Notes: generated from the letters alone by a model not told the origin. A stretch of 64,000 nt of DNA from Brienomyrus brachyistius (GCF_023856365.1 NW_026042411.1:124001-188000), one strand, 5' to 3'. Counted from the first letter of the stretch, positions 21,823 to 34,740 are shown. Numbers and translations: made by a program.

Positions 21823-21948
21823 CTACAGTAGAGGCGCAGAAAAGGTGTCATGACTGAAGTATTCCCAAACTCTGGAAGACCGTATGCGAGCCTTTTTTGC
21901 CGCGTGTTTCTCCAGAGGCTCCGGAGCTCCGCTGGTTGACACAGCCAT
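21823..21948 (-). pseudogene. BED-type (ZBED/hAT transposase) N-terminal fragment
   Basis: The minus-strand frame of 41 codons begins MAVSTSGAPEPLEKHAAKKA and contains RSSRVWEYF. The SxVWxYF motif starts BED zinc-finger domains in hAT transposases and their domesticated ZBED relatives. The frame stops at 21823-21825 before any zinc ligands, so only the start of the domain remains. It lies among other hAT-like debris. Confidence 0.45.
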
Positions 21949-22187
21949 GTTGGTTCATGTGCAGGGGGACGAGCGGCAAATTTCTTTTTTGCAGGGTGGT
22001 AGGTGATGTCTCATTAATATTTATTAATTTACTTACAAAATGGTGCGGCACTGCATCCAAGCCTGCGGCACTCAGAGTCACAAATACAGTGGAAACCATT
22101 TGTAGTAATTACGTCTGTCTGGCTGATTTCCAACTAATTGATATTTGTATATTTATTACATGAATATAAGGTAATATAAGGTAATAG

Positions 22188-22640
22188 AAGAGGTATTTAA
22201 TGGTTTTCCATCTGAGGAATTTGCAAAAAACTGCAGTGCATGATGGGTCGGACCTAAAGGCTGCCTTAACGTCCTCATCTGTATGACGACATACATCAAG
22301 ACTAGGAAGGTGCATAATGTTCATGTCTGGTTGCGTTTGTTGGTCCAGAAAGTAATTCAATTTCGCCATGTAGGTTACGTTCTTAAAAACTGCTTGGATA
22401 TAGCCCGATTATATGCTGTGGGCCTTTTAATTTCTTTGTTTACCAGGTAGGCTACCTTCTTTAAACTGCGTTTTGTTAGACTACATATTTAGGGAGGTCT
22501 TTATAAATTTATAGTAGTCTTCATAAATATGTACATAGTTTAGCCTAACCCAGCCACTTAAGGGAGAAAGCCAGCTCAACTAGGTGTCGGTCCCAAGCCC
22601 GGATTAATGGGGAGGGTTGGCGTCAAGAAATAAAGAGACT
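22188..22640 (-). repeat. Inverted-repeat arm, right copy (with empty SINE site)
   Basis: This is the reverse complement of the left arm at 8788-9448. It is the longer version and keeps about 150 bases lost from the left arm. Around 22196-22215 it reads through the SINE target (minus strand: CCTCAGATGGAAAACCATTA) with no insertion. A minus-strand frame inside (22109-22369) begins MAKLNYFLDQQTQPDMNIMH and is open through the arm. I do not recognise it. Confidence 0.8.
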
Positions 22641-22889
22641 GTATCTTCACTGCATGACTGATGTCAAAATGTGTGAAATATGTGGTTGTATTAATAAATG
22701 CATTAAAGTAGGTTAATGATTCTGTGCTGTCTAAATTGTATAGAAAATTTCTACGTATAGCCAAACAAATCTCCTCCTGTTTGAAAAGGCATAGAAAAAG
22801 CAATTTAGCCACTAAAACTTTACAGTTTTTGTGAGGGACAGTCGAATTCTCTCGTTTCTCTCGTCAAGTTTTTTTGTGATCCTGCACCT

Positions 22890-23030
22890 ACACTTTGCCG
22901 GCCCCAGGAGGATGGGCTCCCCCTTTGAGTTTGGTCCCTCCCAAGGTTTCTTCCTTCTTGGGAGTTTTTCCATGCTATCGGCGCCTATGGCTTACTCACT
23001 GGGGGCTTTGGGTGGGCATGATATAAAGCA
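22890..23030 (+). mobile_element. LINE-type 3'-end fragment
   Basis: It carries the same block as the LINE tail at about 4940-5060 (CCTTTGAGT.TGGTCCCTC, CAAGGTTTCTTCCTTCT.GGG, CCTATGGCTTACTCACTGGG). It lies just beyond the stop codon of the minus-strand chemerin-like gene, so it may be in its 3' UTR. Confidence 0.65.
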
Positions 23031-23078
23031 AAGCATTTTCCCTCCCAGTTTCCTCCTCTGGTCCACATTGCAGGACCA

Positions 23079-25248
23079 TCAGCCATCAGAAACAGCCAGA
23101 CGGTCTCCTTCAGCTTCTTTAGTGTCCTTGGAAGCCAAGGCAGTTTTAGGTCTGAGAAGAGGTTTATCAGAAGGACACATATTACGTCGTTTGTCCTGAA
23201 ATGTAACATGGGGAGGAAAAGTTAAGCGGTTTAGTCAGATTGGAGTCGTTTATTCAGCAGTGGCAGCGCCAGTGACTTAATGCTACAGGTGCTATAGGGG
23301 AGTGAGATTATTTAGACCGGGTGCTTTAGCTTTTCAGCTTATGTAGATGGTGTATAGAAGCACACAGCACGATAAGCTACAGCATGGATAAAATAGGATA
23401 AAATATGAAATTCTAACGTCTAGCTCACAGAGCCTCTATGTGTACTTTGAAGAAAAAATACACTACAAGTATGCTGTAAAAACCGCAAAAATGTCTTACA
23501 CAATATACAGATTTTACAGATAGTTAAAGAAAAAATGAAACCAATATTTTGGGGGTGCTGTGGGGGTACTATGGTCATTGGAGGAGGAGCTAGAGCCCCC
23601 CCCCCCAAGCTTTTCCTTGGTGCTGCCACTGTTGTTCAGATTAAAAGTAACATTGTCATTAATAAACAGTACTCTGATCAAATTTTTGCATGTACAAACA
23701 CAATCAAAGTTTAACCACATGTTTAGACACAATTCACACACCTGTTACATTTCCATAATGCTAAGACTCTCTACACTTACTTCATCCACTTTCTTGTTTG
23801 GTACACAGTCATTTGATGGATGTGTAAGATCATTACCAGACCGTCTGCTGCAAACTCTACAGTTAATGAATGGCTGCAAAAACACACAGACACACAAAAA
23901 CAGTATTTAAAGAGTGGTGGGCAATAAATACAGTGAGAGAAGGTGTAGTAAAGATATATCTAATGATTTAAGGCAGAGCTGCTGGAGTGCAGGGTTTAAT
24001 GACACAGAACAATTTTAGAGGAAAGAGCTTCCAAAGCAGGGTCACCATAAGGCTATATTATACAAAGCAAGTTCATCTAAAAGTATGAACAACAAATCCC
24101 GTTTAACTGAACACTGCTCTGTATTAAAATACTGTCCTCCTGTAGTTCACTATTTAAAGAGGTAAATTTAAAGGGTAATTCACACTGCACATCTACCCTG
24201 CTCTGACCAGGTTTAATTACTGGCTTTCTAATTAAAACAAGAGTTAAGTCCTGCCCTTTCACCACAAAACACCACACTGCCATTTAAGGCTGATTTCAAC
24301 AATGAGTTTTAGTTAACCTGGCTCGATTGAGTTAACTCTGGGTATGTAAAACCCGCTTTGTAGTACAGCCCACAGGTCTTTAAATAAGGCCAGCTAGGGT
24401 TCATAGCTCGAAGCATAATCTACAGGTCACCCCTCAGATGATTAGCATTTGCTTCTGCCTGGTAATCCAGCCTTTAAGCCTGTAAACCTACTAAAATTTG
24501 AGAATAAGGTGAAGGAACTGGCTCTTTGAGGCCACCTATGTATTTGTTACTTTATTGTTGGCTAACTTTCCCCCGCAGGGCATCAAAAAAGTTAACATGA
24601 ACCTAAATTAATTTGCTAACTGATATGTCCAATGCTCACAGTCACAGTGACTCTTTACTTACCCTCTTGTCCATGAAAATACAGTCAGCCCGATGGTCTG
24701 TTGCAGTTGACTTTGGACATTTTGTTGCTCTCAAGAGAATCTCAATGTCAATGTATTCACTGCTGATCTAAATCACATAAACACGTTATATACAAAATTG
24801 CCTACAACTGTTTTAAAGGCAATATAACAAACAATAATCACCCAAAAAATGGCAAACTGTCACAGACTTGACTGCAGCAGATTCAGAGAGAAACTGTGAG
24901 AAGGTAAAATTGACCAGGGCTGAGATATACAACCATCACTTTCATTGTGAAGAGACATTAAGCATCATATGCATTGAAATTAAAACATCAAAATCAATGT
25001 GATACTCATTAGTTCAGCTTGCAGATGATGAAAGTTTCACACTTTTGTAAACACTTTCTCAGCAGTTACCTTCGGACGGCCCTGGATGTTATAGAAATTC
25101 ATGTGCTGACGGGTTCCTTGATGAGCATTTTCGACTGCGAGTTTAATGGCCGTCTTGTGAGTGCAGGGAGACTGTGGTAATCTTGCTGGGCCTCTGTGGA
25201 GATAAGCAGAGCTCCATAAGCCAAAACCAGAAGCAGCAGGCGGGTCAT
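23079..25248 (-). CDS. rarres2-like: Chemerin (rarres2)-like secreted cystatin-fold protein, unit 1 copy, frame-disrupted
   Basis: Four coding exons on the minus strand: 25248-25070, 24767-24663, 23873-23781 and 23195-23079. All junctions are GT/AG, and introns 1-3 are phase 0 once the downstream frame is followed. Exon 1 starts with a signal peptide (MTRLLLLVLAYGALLISTEA) and then an AIKLAVENAHQGTRQHMNFY helix. Exon 2 has IDIEILLRATKCPKS and ADCIFMDKR. Exon 3 has PFINCRVCSRR and NDCVPNKK. Exon 4 has RRNMCPSDKPLL and ends at TGA 23079-23081. Six cysteines and about 164 residues match chemerin, a secreted chemoattractant and adipokine processed at its C-terminus. In exon 1 the signal-peptide frame and the helix frame are one base out of register at about 25163-25165, so translation from this ATG stops early. 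Loss of function, or a sequencing/assembly slip copied in both units, are the options. Cystatin-related identity is firmer than the exact ortholog. Confidence 0.65.
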
Positions 25249-25394
25249 CTTCCTCTCAGCTTTGAAGGGAGAAGCAGGACTGAGGACACTGATCTGTGGT
25301 CCCCTTATCCAGCACGTCCAGGGGCGTGTCCTTCACTCGAAACAAACAGACCTTTGAACAACATTGGAAAACTCTTCAGGATGAATTGAGGCAG
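25249..25394 (-). promoter_or_regulatory. Putative 5' flank of the chemerin-like gene
   Basis: On the minus strand, 40-80 bases before the ATG, there is a GGATAAGGGG TATA-like element and a GGACACGCCCC CACCC/GC-type site. No canonical TATAAA is seen. Assignment rests only on position. Confidence 0.25.
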
Positions 25395-25572
25395 GTGGTC
25401 AAGTGGGTTTATTGTTATTTCAGCAATATACACAGTACACAGTGAAAGGAAACATTGTTCCTCCTGGACCACGGTGCAACACAAAGAAGAAAAACAGAAA
25501 CAACACAAGATGACACAAGTGCGGGCAAGATAGAACTATACAGAGTGAAAGGAGCACAAACAGAGGGAGAAA
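25395..25572. repeat. Interspersed retroposon-like tail spanning the unit junction
   Basis: The stretch beginning CAAGTGGGTTTATTGTTATT and running through TACACAGTACACAGTGAAAG and GTTCCTCCTGGACCACGGTG to a CAACACAAAGAAGAAAAACA tail resembles a widespread fish repeat. The window's first base falls inside the corresponding copy of the previous unit. It recurs at 48873-49050. Confidence 0.5.
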
Positions 25573-25980
25573 GTGCAAGATAAACACAAGAGCAACAATA
25601 CAATACTACAGGACAAGACAGCGCAGTCAAGAACACAGAGTGCAGCCAGAGCTAACCTGAATAGGGGCATCAAGGTTGCCAGGCAGGCAGAGAAACAGAA
25701 AATAGAGGTCTACTTCACATACAACAACCCACAGTGGGTGTGGCAGGGAATACAACACATTACAAACTTCAAAGGCAACAACACCGTCACTGTTAACAGC
25801 AACGCCCTTTTAGCAAAGGAGCTAAACAGCTTCTTTGCTCGTCTGGAGGAACACAGAGCAGACATAGCCACACTGCCCCCTCCCCCAATCTCCAGCACTC
25901 ACAGACTCCCTCTGCAGGAACACCACGCGAGAAGGCACATTGCATCTCTAGGTGTGTGGAGTTTAAGACAAGGCAAGTGA
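25573..25980 (+). pseudogene. LINE ORF2 fragment, unit 2 copy
   Basis: Same 135-codon frame as at 92-499 with identical translation. Confidence 0.6.
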
Positions 25981-26000
25981 TGCTACGATAATATAATTCC

Positions 26001-26671
26001 TTGGTAAGACCCCACCTAGAATATTGTGTGCGGGTTTGGTTACCATACCTTAAGAAGGACATTGCTGCCTTGGAAAAGGTGCAACGTAGGGCAACGAGAA
26101 TGATTCCTGGTCTTAGAGGAATGTCTAATGAGGAGAGGTTAGCTGAGCTGAATCTGTTTAGCCTCGAGCAAAGGAGACTAAGGGGGGACATAATCCAGGT
26201 GTTTAAGATTCTAACAGGTCTGGATGCTGTTCAGCCAAATGGCTATTTCAATGTTAGTTTAAATACCAGAACTCGTGGCCATAAGTGGAAATTAGCTGGA
26301 GAACATTTTAAAACGAATTTGATGAAGCATTTCTGTACACAGCGTGTAGTTAGAGTATGGAATAGTCTTCCTGTTATTGTAACACAAGCTAAAACCCTGG
26401 GTTCTTTTAAATCAGAGCTAGATAAGATTTTTGAGCTATTAGCTAAGTTCTCCTCAAAGGAGCTTGATGGGCCGAATGGCCTCCTCTCATTTGTAAATCT
26501 CTTTGGTTCTTATGAGTCAGCTTACAGAGATGAGGTCCAGAAACTGATAGGTTGGAGTTCAGCAAACAATTTGGCACTAAACAGCACAAAGACAAAGGAA
26601 TCACTGACTTCAGGAAGGATGGAGGCGACACTGGCCTGCCTAGATGGATGGATGGATGTTTTTATTGACAT
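26001..26671 (+). pseudogene. LINE RT C-terminal composite, unit 2 copy
   Basis: Identical in translation to 520-1190, including the out-of-order second LINE piece. Confidence 0.75.
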
Positions 26672-26744
26672 TGTAAGTACAATGAGATTTAGTTTGGAAC
26701 GCGCCAGCAGCTACACAGTATATTTACAATTATATAGATTGTGA

Positions 26745-28893
26745 GGCATAAAATAAGGTGTGAGTAATATAACATAACGACATAATATAAGTAATCATTA
26801 ATTAATCATTACAGATGGTATGAGGTGTGAACCGCTAGGCTGCTATGGCATGTTTGGTATCAAACCGATGGAAAATCACTCCAGTTTCCAAATCTGGTCA
26901 GTGGTTACCACGAAAGTGAATATATCAAAAGTTACACCAGCCTAACGAAAATCATCAATACAAGGGAAATCACTCTGGTCATAAATCTCAAAAGGACTGA
27001 TACAGACCCCCTTCCGAAAGCCCGCCAAATGGATGGTCAGCCATTGGTCCAGGAGTCGAATTCCTGGTCACTCCTATTCACGAACTTTACACTATAAAAC
27101 CTGGCACCTCAGAACAAAGCCAGGAGAGGAGAAACAGAAGGGAGGAGAAAACAAAAGACCATCAGCACGAAGAGAGGCAGAGAACATCAGCCCAAGAGAA
27201 GAGAAGCCCACAAGAAGCCCTCCTGAAGCCTATCAGTGAAGACCCAGCTGGACAGAGAACTGCAACCAAGCCCAAGCTTCACCAGGAGAGGGAATCAGAG
27301 GGGCTCCACTCCAACAACCGCTGCAAACACCGCGCCTCCCTGAGTGCCATCACCCATCAGCTCATCAGCCTCCGCAACCAACTGCCAAGACCCCCCCCCC
27401 CCCACTCTGCAACCAAGTAAACAAACTTCCTTTCATTTATAACAACCTAAACTCCTATTCACCTGCTATATTACTTTAGGACAGTATTTCCACAAATTGC
27501 TTGCTTTGCAGAACAGTATTTTCCCTTTTAAGGTTACTCATTTTAAATCTGGTCATTGCATTTTCATGATTACATTGTTTGTGTCCACTCCGTTATTTCG
27601 TGTTTATTGTTTGTTAGGTGTAATGTCTGTCTTATGTTAGTTATAGGAATAAATGCATGTCTTTTACACAACTTCAGCCTCCGTTCATTGAGTGCTCACA
27701 AGAATCCCTGCCTGTGCGATCTACGCTCTGAAACCTCAAATTCGCCTGAAATATCGCGAGACTCTCTCTCATTGGCCGTGAGGGGAGCTTCGCTACCGAT
27801 CGTTTACATTACCTGGTGACGCAGCTCGTTGGACAAGCCTTCTATTCTAACCCAGGTTATTACGTGATACTGGTTATTAATGAGTTCCATTTAAGTCACA
27901 CATTAACAGACTCACGGTGTTTCGCAATTGAGTTTGAGCCGACCATTCAGCATAAAAATTGGTTAATAATCACAAGGCACAAGGTTTAAACTTATTCTGA
28001 GCACACAATTTAAACTTTTTATGACCGAACGTGCAGTGAAGAAGCGCTACTGTCAACTGGTTGCAAAAGTCGCACTCATGGCAATCTGAAGGCATTTAAG
28101 CGGGATCATATGGGCTTATTATAGTTATTTTTATTTCTATTATTAGTAGTTATATTATTTTGTTTTATTTTCGGTGATTTCATTGTAGTTCTTTCGTATT
28201 AAACTGCAGTAAACTTTAACCCTATGTCTGACGAGATTCTCAGATGTAGCGCTTTGTTTCCAGGTTCAATTCGGACGAGTGTCTCCGTTTCTATATATCC
28301 TGGGAGAGATCTCTCTATTAGCGAACGGGAATACTTGTTATGAGGTTCTAACCTAAATTATGTTGCGCTTGGACATAAGACCGATAGCTTAGTTACCTAT
28401 CAGGATCATACTCGTATGTGTGTGCCTGCTTTAGACAAAGCAAGTTTAACACAACTTTGCGCTGTGAGCCAAGTGTGTGTCATTTAGAAATTGGGAGTCT
28501 CCTGTGCTTGAGACCCGCCGTGGTTAAGCACCATTTGCGACGAGATATAGTGCACTCACAATTTAAATCTGTCGCCGTAACGCGTGCGCCGTCTCGCTTC
28601 AGTAATTGTTTTAAGGGGTGATGACGAAGATGACGAATTTACTTTCCTGAAGAGGAGCAGGATGGGTCACGCGTTCTGTAAGATTTGTCTCCCACGGGGA
28701 AGGAACGATGTCAGTCGGCATGAAAAATCCAAGTCATTAGTGAATGACAGAGCCGCATGAGTGAACATGAAAAATTAATAGAAAATAAATGACAAATGGT
28801 TATTTTATATTTTATATATTTTATATATTTATATTTATATTATATTTTATATAATTTATATTATTTTATATTTCCTGTCTTAAAATGTAAGGG
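26745..28893. other. No recognisable gene; LTR-like signals, unit 2 copy
   Basis: Counterpart of 1264-3412. It differs by T instead of C at 28786. Confidence 0.35.
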
Positions 28894-29167
28894 ATACACA
28901 TGGTCATTTCCGTTGTTTCCTGTTTCCTGCGAGAGTGATACTGACTGCTAGCGCGCGAACTTTGAAACCATAGATATCACCTAAATAATAATTCGAGTTA
29001 AGTCATTGGGAAAAAGCTTCGCAAGATTAATAATCCTCCAAAATAAATAAATAAAATTTCCCAGACCCCGACGGATTAATCACCTACGCAAGTACCGACC
29101 CACGATCTTCGTTCAATTAAGAAGGTGCTTCCAGCCTTACAGCCTCAGTTTACGTAAGTACAACGCC

Positions 29168-29845
29168 ATGTCTACTGTTCCGTGTTCTGAGTGTAATATG
29201 TTTAGCTATTCTTCTCCAGTCATTAGCGGTATTTATACATGTGAGAAGTGTCAGTTAGTCGCTAGACTGACGGAGAAGATTGTAGTGTTAGAGGGACGTA
29301 TCCGGACGTTACATAACATTCAGGAGAATGAGAGTTTTATTGACTCAGTATTAGCGGCTCCGGATATGTCCGCGATAGCCAGTAAGTCTCCCCCTGCTCC
29401 GGCAGCAGAGCCTTCGCAGCAAGGCGAGTGGGTGACGACCCGGCGGCATAGTCGCAAATCCAAACCAAACTTACACCGGCACCATTCGCCTATCCGCGTT
29501 TCCAACAGGTTCTCCCCACTCAGTGAAACTCCCACTGAGACGCCTGTTGAAAGTGCTCTAATAATTGGTGATTCTATTCTAAGAAACGTGAGAGTAGCGA
29601 CTCCAGCGACCATTGTAAATTGTCTCCCGGGTGCCAGAGCGACCGACATCTCGGCAAATTTAAAAGTGCTGGCTAAAAGTAAACGTAAATACTCTCAGAT
29701 AGTTATCCACGTCGGCACTAATGATGTCCGATTGAGGCAATCGGAGATCACAAAGGCAAATTTTAAAGAGGTGTGCAACATTGCGAAGAAGATGTGTGTG
29801 TCAGTAACGTGCTCTGTCCAGACTAAAAACTCAAGTCCAGACTAA
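29168..29845 (+). pseudogene. LINE ORF1 with truncated esterase, unit 2 copy
   Basis: Same 225-residue frame as at 3687, with GDS and GTND blocks, truncated at the same point. Confidence 0.8.
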
Positions 29846-30606
29846 AAACACACCTGTTTAGTTTAGCGTATAGGGACACTAGTTCTAGCCCTAGCTAACT
29901 CTTCACTCCCAGGCAGACCTGTAGTGTGAGGTGTAGAGCTGGGTGGGGATCGGTGCCATTGGCTTTGGATGAACTGGATTGTCAGTGCTGTCACTCTAGC
30001 TTTGCAATCTCTTGTGGAACTGGAGTGCTGACATTTCAGGGACTCCCCATGCCGGCATTCCCACTTGCCTCTCCCTCCTACTGATGCTGCCATAGCCATA
30101 TCTGCCGGAGCTTGCAGATTGCACTTCATATTGTACTCACCTAGCTTTTAGCACTGCCAATAGCCTCCTCTACTATGCCTAATTGTACATTTTATTTCCC
30201 CTACTCCTCCTGGGGGTGATGCCTGGAGACCTCAATCTATCAAGATATCCAGCACACCCGACCACCACCAGTGACGTCCCTGCATCCAGCTCGCCGTTCT
30301 GATCTTCCATGTATGACCCGCTGCCTTACCTCTGGTTGCCTGGCAATTGGAAGAAGACTCGGCTTCGGCATTGGCTTATCTTCCTTGCTCTCCTCTCTCT
30401 ATTTGACTATCCCTGCCGGCCCCTGGAGGATGGGCTTCCCCTTTGAGTCTGGTCCCTCTCAAGGTTTCTTCCTTCTAGGGAGTTTTTCCTTGCCACTGTC
30501 GCCTATGGCTTACTCACTGGGGGCTTTGGGTGAGGATACTGTAAAGCGCTTTGAGACAATGTAATGTTGTGATAATGCGCTATATAAAAATAAATTTGTT
30601 TGTTTG
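29811..30606 (+). mobile_element. LINE 3' end, unit 2 copy
   Basis: Counterpart of 4330-5125, ending in the GCGCTATATAAAAATAAA and (TTTG)n tail. Confidence 0.65.
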
Positions 30607-30613
30607 TTGTTGT

Positions 30614-32738
30614 TGATACTGGAGCCTGGTTGCGGTGGTGGGATGGCTCACGGCGGGTGCCGGAAAATTTCCTTTATTTTCAAATCCAAACCTTGACAGG
30701 TATGCTGCTGTTCCAAATCATGGGTGCATGTTACAAGTGCGGAACATATTTTAACTTAGTACTAACTTAGCATCATATTTGATCTGATTCGACTGAATAT
30801 CCCAGGTTTCCATCTCTCATGCATCTGGTGTGACGTGTTTTCAGACTCTCAGGCTGGCGCAAAGAAATCTTACGGGAATTGAACGTCTCACTCCGGCCAG
30901 CTGACCAAAGTTGGTAACCTTGGTATTGTGTGTAGGAGATTCGGTATAACTATAATTTCGTTCTCCATTTACATGCCCGTAGTGTCTTTAAGTGTTATGT
31001 AGTTTTGCCTGAAACGCAAAAATAAAACAAAGCAATTAAAGCCGTAAGTGGCTCAAATTGTGCTGTAGCGATTGAAGAACTTTTGTCGGAAGTTGGATTC
31101 GAACCCACGCCTTACTTGGGAGAACAGAATACCAGAATAGAGTAGGTTAAGTCCAGCCTTGGCTTCCAAGCTGACGTTTTTCTACATATGTGCTTGTGTA
31201 TCATGGACAGTAAGAGGGGGCAGGCAAGGAGAGAATTTCTCTCTTTGGGGATCAATAGAGTGTTGTTATTATAACGTCTAAAAAGTATGATGGTCTGTCG
31301 ATAAATCAATAAGAAAATAAATGAAGTCGTTTTCGCGAACACGCTGGAAAAGCCAGGGGCCGGACCGACTGTAGGGGGCGTGGCCAGAGACAGCCATCTC
31401 AGGCTGTCAAGTCTCCCGTTTTGGCCGGGAAACTACCGTATTTTACTTCTCTTTCCCGCCGTCCTCCCGTATTAGTATTTTCCCGTAAATCTCCCTTATA
31501 TTATATAGTTGCTGGATAGTGTAGTGGTAAGATCGCCGCCTTTCACACGGGAGACCGGGGTTCGAATCCCGGTTGTGGCCAAAAATATATTTTATATATT
31601 TTATATATTTATATTTATATTTATATTATATTTTATATAATTTATATTATTTTATATTTCCTGTCTTAATACTGGAGCCTGGTTGCGGTGGTGGGATGGC
31701 TCACGGCGGGTGCCGGAAAATTTCCTTTATTTTCAAATCCAAACCTTGACAGGTATGCTGCTGTTCCAAATCATGGGTGCATGTTACAAGTGCGGAACAT
31801 ATTTTAACTTAGTACTAACTTAGCATCATATTTGATCTGATTCGACTGAATATCCCAGGTTTCCATCTCTCATGCATCTGGTGTGACGTGTTTTCAGACT
31901 CTCAGGCTGGCGCCTGAGAAACGTCTCACTCCGGCCAGCTGACCAAAGTTGGTAACCTTGGTATTGTGTGTAGGAGATTCGGTATAACTATAATTTCGTT
32001 CTCCATTTGCATGCCCGAAGTGTCTTTAAGTGTTATGTAGTTTTGCCTGAAACGCAAAAATAAAACAAAGCAATTAAAGCCGATCAGTGGCTCAAATTGT
32101 GCTGTAGCGATTGAAGAACTTTTGTCGGAAGTTGGATTCGAACTTGGGATGCCTTACTTGGGAGAACAGAATACCAGAATAGAGTAGGTTAAGTCCAGCC
32201 TTGGCTTCCAAGCTGACGTTTTTCTACATATGTGCTTGTGTATCATGGACAGTAAGAGGGGGCAGGCAAGGAGAGAATTTCTCTCTTTGGGGATCAATAG
32301 AGTGTTGTTATTATAACGTCTAAAAAGTATGATGGTCTGTCGATAAATCAATAACAATATCAATGAAGTCAATGTTTATCTAAAGGAATCAGAATTCAGG
32401 AAAAGCCAGGGGCCGGACCGAGTGTAGGGGGCGTGGCCAGAGACAGCCTGCTGACTGTTCCAAATCATGGGTGCATGTTACAAGTGCGGAACATATTTTA
32501 ACTTAGTACTAACTTAGCATCATATTTGATCTGATTCGACTGAATATCCCAGGTTTCCATCTCTCATGCATCTGGTGTGACGTGTTTTCAGACTCTCAGG
32601 CTGGCGCAAAGAAATCTTACGGGAATTGAACGTCTCACTCCGGTCAGCTGACCAAAGTTGGTAACCTTGGTATTGTGTGTAGGAGATTCGGTATAACTAT
32701 AATTTCGTTCTCCATTTACATGCCCGTAGTGTCTTTAA
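30614..32738. repeat. Local module array, unit 2 (one tRNA-like copy)
   Basis: Module starts lie at about 30618 and 31671, a spacing of exactly 1,053 bp, with the partial third copy from about 32456. It lacks the 963 bp of unit 1 that hold two of the three tRNA-like copies and the unique 6320-6715 sequence. Confidence 0.85.
31510..31581 (+). tRNA. tRNA-Glu(TTC)-like sequence, only copy in unit 2
   Basis: Identical to the unit 1 copies, with the same A and B boxes and the same non-pairing acceptor ends. Confidence 0.5.
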
Positions 32739-33305
32739 CCGGCTGCACAAACTGGATCCGCCTCCATTACGACACAACTTTGCCCTTATTGGCTTAAGAA
32801 TTTAGTCACATACATGACGTATATCTGCTATTTCTCCCGAGAAGCAGGTAAAGCAGTGGTAACTGCTTTGTAGTTAATTTACCTGGTAAAATTAAGTTTA
32901 AATAAATGATATAAATACTGTAATAGTACTCGTGAGCTTTGTTTATTTGTTATTAGTTATTGTAATGTTGCGCTGCTTTATTTGTTTAATCGTCTAGTCT
33001 GTGGAGACATTCAAGTTAATCAAATAAGAATTGCACTGTACACTGTACATGACCATAAAAACTTTGTATCCTTGAAATAAATGTTTTTGATCTTTTCCTT
33101 GGCAGTTATCTTTTTACACAGGGCCTCTATGTACACGATAGTTTTTTTTTTCACGACTAACAGTATGGATCAGGAGTTGGTTATTGTAAAAGAAGTAATG
33201 TGCATGCAGGTGATATTTGTATAGATTTATCCACACCCTTGTAGCAGTGCTGCCATTGCAGTCAGATCTCGCAAACTAGGAGTATTAGTTGTCTTTATTT
33301 CTCTT

Positions 33306-33966
33306 TATTTCTTGACGCCAACCCTCTCCATTAATCCGGGCTTGGGACTGGCACCTACCTGAGCTGGCTTGCTCCCTTAAGTGGCTGGGTTAGGCTAAAC
33401 TATATATATATATTTACCAAGACTACAATAAAACATCTCGAAATGTGTAGTCTAGCAAAACGCAGTTTAAAGAAGGTAGCCTACCTGGCGAAATTGCAAA
33501 CAAATTAAGGGCGTTAGGCAGCCTTTAGATCCTACCCATCATGCACTGCAGTTTTTTGCTAATTCCTCAAATGGAAAACTGTCCATCCATCCATCCATCC
33601 ATTTTCCAAACCGCTTATCCTACTGGATCGCGGGGGGTCTGGAGCCTATCCCGGAAGCAATGGGCACGAGACAGGGAACAACTCAGGATGGCGGGCCAGC
33701 CCATCGCAGGGCACACTCACACACTATTCACTCACGCATACACTCCTATGGGCAATTTAGCAACTCCAATTAGCCTCAGCATGTTTTTGGACTGTGGGGG
33801 AAACCAGAGTACCCGGAGGAAACCCCACGATGACATGGGTAGAACATGCAAACTCCACACACATGTGACCCAGGTGGAGACTCGAACCCGGGCCCTAGAG
33901 GTGTGAGGCAACAGTGCTAACCACTGCACCACCATGCTGCCCCCTAAATGGAAAACCATTAAATAC
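33306..33966 (+). repeat. Inverted-repeat left arm, unit 2 copy
   Basis: Counterpart of 8788-9448. Its partner arm in this unit is at 45648-46100. Confidence 0.8.
33580..33945 (-). mobile_element. tRNA-derived SINE, unit 2 copy
   Basis: Same insertion, same flanking AAATGGAAAAC duplication as in unit 1, so it was present before the units multiplied. Confidence 0.85.
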
Positions 33967-34740
33967 AAAAGGAAAACAAAAGTGCTGTAAGACTGTATAC
34001 TTATGTGTATGTTAGTAAAGGCTGTAGCTGACACAACGGACCCCACTAATTAGAAAGGGGTAATTGTACACATGTGGCATCCAGTATGTTCTTCTATAAC
34101 AGTTTTTAAAAAAAAAAAAAAACTCACATTACACAAATTGGCACTATCAAAACGAGGATTATGGGGAAAATGGGGACTGTGATGGAGATTACATACACGT
34201 AGGCATGGTATTTAGTTTTTTTTAATCTGGTCACCTTCCAGAGTAATTGTAAACTAAAACCATCTTCACCCTATTTGATTCTTTATAAATGGACAATCAG
34301 TCGTGCAGTAAATGGGGGTATAGAGAGACACAGAGCTTGTCTAACAAGAAACCCTGGGAAGCTAACATTAATAGGGTGGGTATGGATAGCAAAACCATTG
34401 ATACAGATTACAGATTTATATCTCACCTGAACCCTGGCGGGCTCCGTGCCAATAGGGGTTGGGATTAGGGTTAGTTAACTTAAGTAGTAATATTGATGTG
34501 TATATTCTCCTATTCTCCAGTCAGTGAATCGTGAAACGTAATGTTAATATGTTTCTATACCTATATGTTCTGCTTAAAAACCCATAAAGGCAAGCACAGT
34601 GTTTAGACATTCTGTTACTTAGACTAGTAAACACTAAGATCCTTCAGCTTTCAATTAACCTGACACAACAGTCTAAACAACAAATGTGTGCCATGTCATT
34701 TGTCATCTTTACATCTTGTATCCTTTATATGGTAATTGGA

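Larger units (their letters stand above)
1..25481. repeat. Tandem segmental repeat, unit 1 (25,481 bp)
   Basis: The bases at position 1 recur in the same order at 25482 and 48960, so this is the first of three head-to-tail units. The window opens inside the array, because the 80-odd bases that precede each later unit start are missing here. Compared with unit 2, this unit has 963 extra bases around 6100-7150 and a full Tc1-like element at 17773-18941, and lacks an 18-bp segment at about 24140. Elsewhere the units look the same apart from scattered single substitutions. Whether the array is real or partly an assembly product cannot be decided from sequence alone. Confidence 0.97.
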
